The notes below the pieces were generated by a model. It ran no database searches and was not told the origin of the DNA. It saw only the letters and a list, made by a program, of their open reading frames with translations. Below, piece by piece: positions 61,499 through 64,000 of a DNA stretch of 64,000 nt. The translations under genes were made by a program, and so were the position numbers. Origin of the DNA: Hoeflea_A sp040932035 (GTDB lineage: Bacteria; Pseudomonadota; Alphaproteobacteria; Rhizobiales; Rhizobiaceae); contig NZ_JBFRBB010000001.1 in the NCBI RefSeq assembly GCF_040932035.1, positions 124,001-188,000 on the forward strand. The letters are read 5' to 3'. Positions within the stretch are counted from its first letter, which is position 1; each line of letters opens with the position of its first letter.

Positions 61499-63017
61499 GA
61501 TCGCCCGATCCGTTGTTGTTTTCGCCAAGGCCCGTCATCAGCAGCCCAACTTCTTCAACGCTTGCTTCGCCGCGTTTGAGCGCTGCCGACAAGCGTCCGG
61601 CGCAAATCACGTGCAGTCGGTCGCAGATCTCGAAAAGCTCGTCGAGTTCCTCGGAAATGATCAGCACCGCAACACCCGACCGGCTGAGGTCGATCAGTGT
61701 CTGGCGTATGAATGCAGCCGCGCCGACATCGACACCCCAGGTTGGCTGGGCGACGAGCAGCACCTGCGGCTTGAGTTCGATTTCCCGGCCGACGATGTAT
61801 TTCTGCAGGTTCCCGCCGGAAAGGCTTTGCGCAACGGTCAACGGACCGTTGGCCTTGACGTTGAAGCGGTCGATGACCTTTCCTGCAAATCCGCGTGCTG
61901 TGCGCCGGTCGAGCAGGCCGCGCGTCACCATGTTCAGACGGTGACCGGTAAGCACGGCATTGTCGCCTAGATCGTGCGAGGGCACAGCGCCGCGTCCAAG
62001 ACGTTCTTCCGGCACAAATGCAAGGCCCATCCGGCGCCGGTCGGCCGCCGACAGGTGTGCCGACGGTTGGCCGCAAAGCTTGACGGCATGCGAACTCGGC
62101 AGCACCCGCTCACCGCTCAAAAGCGAGACGAGCTCAGCCTGACCATTGCCTGCGACGCCTGCAATGCCGACGACCTCGCCGCCATGCACATCGAGATCGA
62201 TTTCCTTCAGGTCGGTCCCGAATACATCGAGCGCGGGAGCCGAGAGCTTCGACACTGAAAGCAGCGGCTCGGCGCTGATTGTCGACGGATCGAGATGGGT
62301 TTCGGGAATATCGGCGCCCACCATCATGCGGGCAAGTTCGGCGGAGGTGCTGTTCTTCGGCTCGGCGGTGCCTGTGACTTTGCCGTTGCGCAGCACAGTT
62401 GCCATGTCGCAAAGCGCCTGCACCTCGTCGAGCTTGTGGCTGATATAGAGAATGCTGCAGCCTTCGGATGCGAGGTGCCGAAGTGTAACAAACAGTTTTT
62501 CAACGGCCTGCGGCGTCAGGACGGATGTCGGCTCATCGAGGATCAGCAGCTTGGGATCCTGCATCAGGCAGCGAACGATTTCGACGCGCTGTCGCTCCCC
62601 GACGGAAAGGTGATGGACAAGCCGGCGCGGATCGAGTGGCAGACCGTATTTCTCCGACACCCTGCTCACCTGGTTTGACAGGGTGGCGATGTCGTATTTG
62701 CTGTTTACCGATAGCGCGATGTTTTCGGCGACGGATACGGATTCAAACAGCGCAAAGTGCTGATACACCATTTCGATGCCGAGCGACCTTGAAACCGACG
62801 GACCGTGGGTTCCGATCAGCTCACCGTCGCACAGGATTTCGCCTTCATCGGCATGGGTGGCACCGTAGATGATTTTCATCAGCGTGCTTTTGCCGGCGCC
62901 GTTCTCGCCAAGGACCGCGTGGATTTCACCGGGCATGACCTCGAGCGAAATTCCGTCATTGGCGACGACGCCGGGATAGCGCTTGCAGATGTTGCGCAAT
63001 TCAAGACGTGGCTTCAT
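61482..63017 (-). CDS. BMP-type ABC transporter ATP-binding protein (two ABC domains)
   Basis: A 511-residue double ATPase. The first domain has Walker A GENGAGKST, signature LSVGERQRVEIVRC and Walker B LLILDEPTSVL. The second has the degenerate Walker A GVAGNGQAEL, signature LSGGNLQKYIVGRE and LLVAQPTWGVD. This arrangement is normal for nucleoside and simple-sugar systems. The ATG at 63017 has AGAGGG eight bases upstream. It follows the binding-protein gene by about 100 bases. Confidence 0.93.
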   Translation of the reverse strand: MKPRLELRNICKRYPGVVANDGISLEVMPGEIHAVLGENGAGKSTLMKIIYGATHADEGEILCDGELIGTHGPSVSRSLGIEMVYQHFALFESVSVAENIALSVNSKYDIATLSNQVSRVSEKYGLPLDPRRLVHHLSVGERQRVEIVRCLMQDPKLLILDEPTSVLTPQAVEKLFVTLRHLASEGCSILYISHKLDEVQALCDMATVLRNGKVTGTAEPKNSTSAELARMMVGADIPETHLDPSTISAEPLLSVSKLSAPALDVFGTDLKEIDLDVHGGEVVGIAGVAGNGQAELVSLLSGERVLPSSHAVKLCGQPSAHLSAADRRRMGLAFVPEERLGRGAVPSHDLGDNAVLTGHRLNMVTRGLLDRRTARGFAGKVIDRFNVKANGPLTVAQSLSGGNLQKYIVGREIELKPQVLLVAQPTWGVDVGAAAFIRQTLIDLSRSGVAVLIISEELDELFEICDRLHVICAGRLSAALKRGEASVEEVGLLMTGLGENNNGSGDHAISN

Positions 63018-63121
63018 CAGATCCCTCTTGCAGCGGAGTGGGCGTACCGGCCCGAAAGCCGCCGCCACGTCTCAATGACGTGGCGGCAGATCACGTGATC
63101 ATATGTGAGGATGTCCGGCTG

Positions 63122-64000
63122 TCAGCCGAGATTCCCGACCATGCCGTTGACGAACCAGTTGAAGCCGCGGATTTCACCGTCCGGCATGTTCTGCCCGGCA
63201 GCGACACGAACCTTGCCTTCCTGGTCTTTGATCTCGCCCGCATAGGGATGAAGTTTGCCCGCTGCGATATCGGCTTCGACCTGCGACAGCTTCTGCTGCA
63301 CATCCGCGGGAATGGCTGAATTGTAAGGCGCCATTGCCACGACACCATCGGCAAGCCCCTGCCAGCGCTCGCTGGTTTGCCAGGTTCCGGCTGCAACCGC
63401 CTTGGCGGCACTGACATAGACGCTGCTCCAGTCGAGCATGAACGCAGTCAGATGATGTTCGGGTGCGAACTGGCTCATGTCACTGGCATAGCCGATTGCC
63501 CATGCGCCCTTTTCTCCAGCAACCTGCACGCCCGTTGCCGTATCGGTCATCGAGCAGATGACGTCGCAGCCCTGCGAGATGAGTGTGTTTGCCGCTTCCT
63601 TCTCCTTGCCCGGGTCGAACCAGGAATTCAGGAAGATTACCGAGCAGGTGGTGTCCGGATTGACGCTTTGCGCGCCAAGCAGCAGTGCGTTGGCCGGGCC
63701 CACGATATCTGGAATGGGGAAGCCGCCGATGAAGCCGATTTTGGCGGTTTTACTCATATGGCCAGCGGCAGCGCCCGCCACATAGGTGCCTTCATAATAT
63801 TTGGCTTCGAACGTGCCGAGGTTTTTGAGGTGCTTGATGCCCGAGCAGTGCTCGAAGGCGACCTTCGGGAAACGCGGCGCGACCTTCTGCATCGGCGTTC
63901 CGTGCGAAAAGCTGGTGCCGAAGATCAACTGGTTGCCGTCGGCGGCAAGTTCCCGGAACACCCGCTCGGCGTCCTGTGGCTTGAAGATGTTGTCGATGAC
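63122..64000 (-). CDS. BMP-family ABC transporter substrate-binding protein, 5' end cut off
   Basis: The last 292 residues of a basic-membrane-protein (PnrA/BmpA)-type periplasmic binding protein; the start lies beyond the right edge. Visible pieces: LIFGTSFSHGTPMQKVAPRFPKVAFEHCSGIK, AGHMSKTAKIGFIGGFPIPDIVGPANALLLGAQSVNP and GCDVICSMTDTATGVQVAGEKGAWAIGYASD. BMP proteins bind purine nucleosides in known cases; members in rhizobia may bind other ligands. It heads the operon that continues leftward with ATPase and two permeases. Confidence 0.9.
   Translation of the reverse strand, partial: VIDNIFKPQDAERVFRELAADGNQLIFGTSFSHGTPMQKVAPRFPKVAFEHCSGIKHLKNLGTFEAKYYEGTYVAGAAAGHMSKTAKIGFIGGFPIPDIVGPANALLLGAQSVNPDTTCSVIFLNSWFDPGKEKEAANTLISQGCDVICSMTDTATGVQVAGEKGAWAIGYASDMSQFAPEHHLTAFMLDWSSVYVSAAKAVAAGTWQTSERWQGLADGVVAMAPYNSAIPADVQQKLSQVEADIAAGKLHPYAGEIKDQEGKVRVAAGQNMPDGEIRGFNWFVNGMVGNLG

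Overview
This window is from an alphaproteobacterial chromosome, most likely Hyphomicrobiales (Rhizobiaceae-like, possibly a marine genus such as Hoeflea; the genus is a guess). The evidence is the order murA - DUF2948 - hisD - UPF0262 - low-Mr phosphatase - infA - maf - yacG - tRNA-Phe, the wealth of carbohydrate ABC transporters with GntR regulators, and the high-GC codon use of the core genes.

Layout. (1) 1-2.9 kb: the end of a sorbitol/mannitol operon (ABC ATPase, smoS-type sorbitol dehydrogenase, mannitol dehydrogenase). (2) 2.9-12.0 kb: a patchy accessory stretch with small unknown genes, an EthD-like protein, an alpha/beta hydrolase, a decayed GFA-family gene, an MFS exporter, a shortened second copy of a small membrane-protein gene, two lipoprotein genes sharing a duplicated ~140-bp leader, a c-type cytochrome and several AT-rich or palindrome-rich gaps. 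It ends at a tRNA-Thr. (3) 12.3-18.5 kb: the conserved housekeeping block, interrupted by a 266-bp element with long terminal inverted repeats just after murA. (4) 18.8-29.3 kb: the most unusual part. An EF-hand protein with an N-terminal ribbon-helix-helix segment, a LuxR-type regulator and an AT-rich regulatory gap precede two probable type I secretion substrates (a Gln/Gly-rich protein and a repeat protein that share an SQ-T-N...DND motif), a PrtD-like ABC exporter with a long acidic/Gly-rich N-terminal extension, and its HlyD-like adaptor. (5) 29.3-39.0 kb: an RND efflux pair preceded by a perfect FNR/FixK box, a haem-domain (DUF3365) class III cyclase, a thioesterase, a two-component system and a PepSY protein. 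(6) 39.1-49.7 kb: a GntR-controlled sugar system on the minus strand (CUT1-type ABC transporter, aldose dehydrogenase, FucU mutarotase, lactonase, FAH-family enzyme) with a divergent UxaA-family dehydratase. Together these fit oxidative, non-phosphorylative use of L-fucose or D-arabinose. (7) 50.2-58.7 kb: a second GntR-controlled sugar operon (CUT2-type ABC transporter, aldo/keto reductase, aldehyde dehydrogenase, enolase-superfamily dehydratase, 2-keto-3-deoxygalactonate kinase). (8) 58.9-64 kb: a YedZ/MsrQ-like haem membrane protein and a BMP-family nucleoside-type ABC transporter running off the right edge.

The secretion region is the best candidate for an undescribed system. I read it as a regulated extracellular-matrix or adhesin module: two exported repeat proteins, a dedicated exporter, and upstream regulators of which one has calcium-binding loops. 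No CRISPR array, rRNA, integrase or transposase gene was seen. Protein assignments are from motif recognition only; no database was searched.
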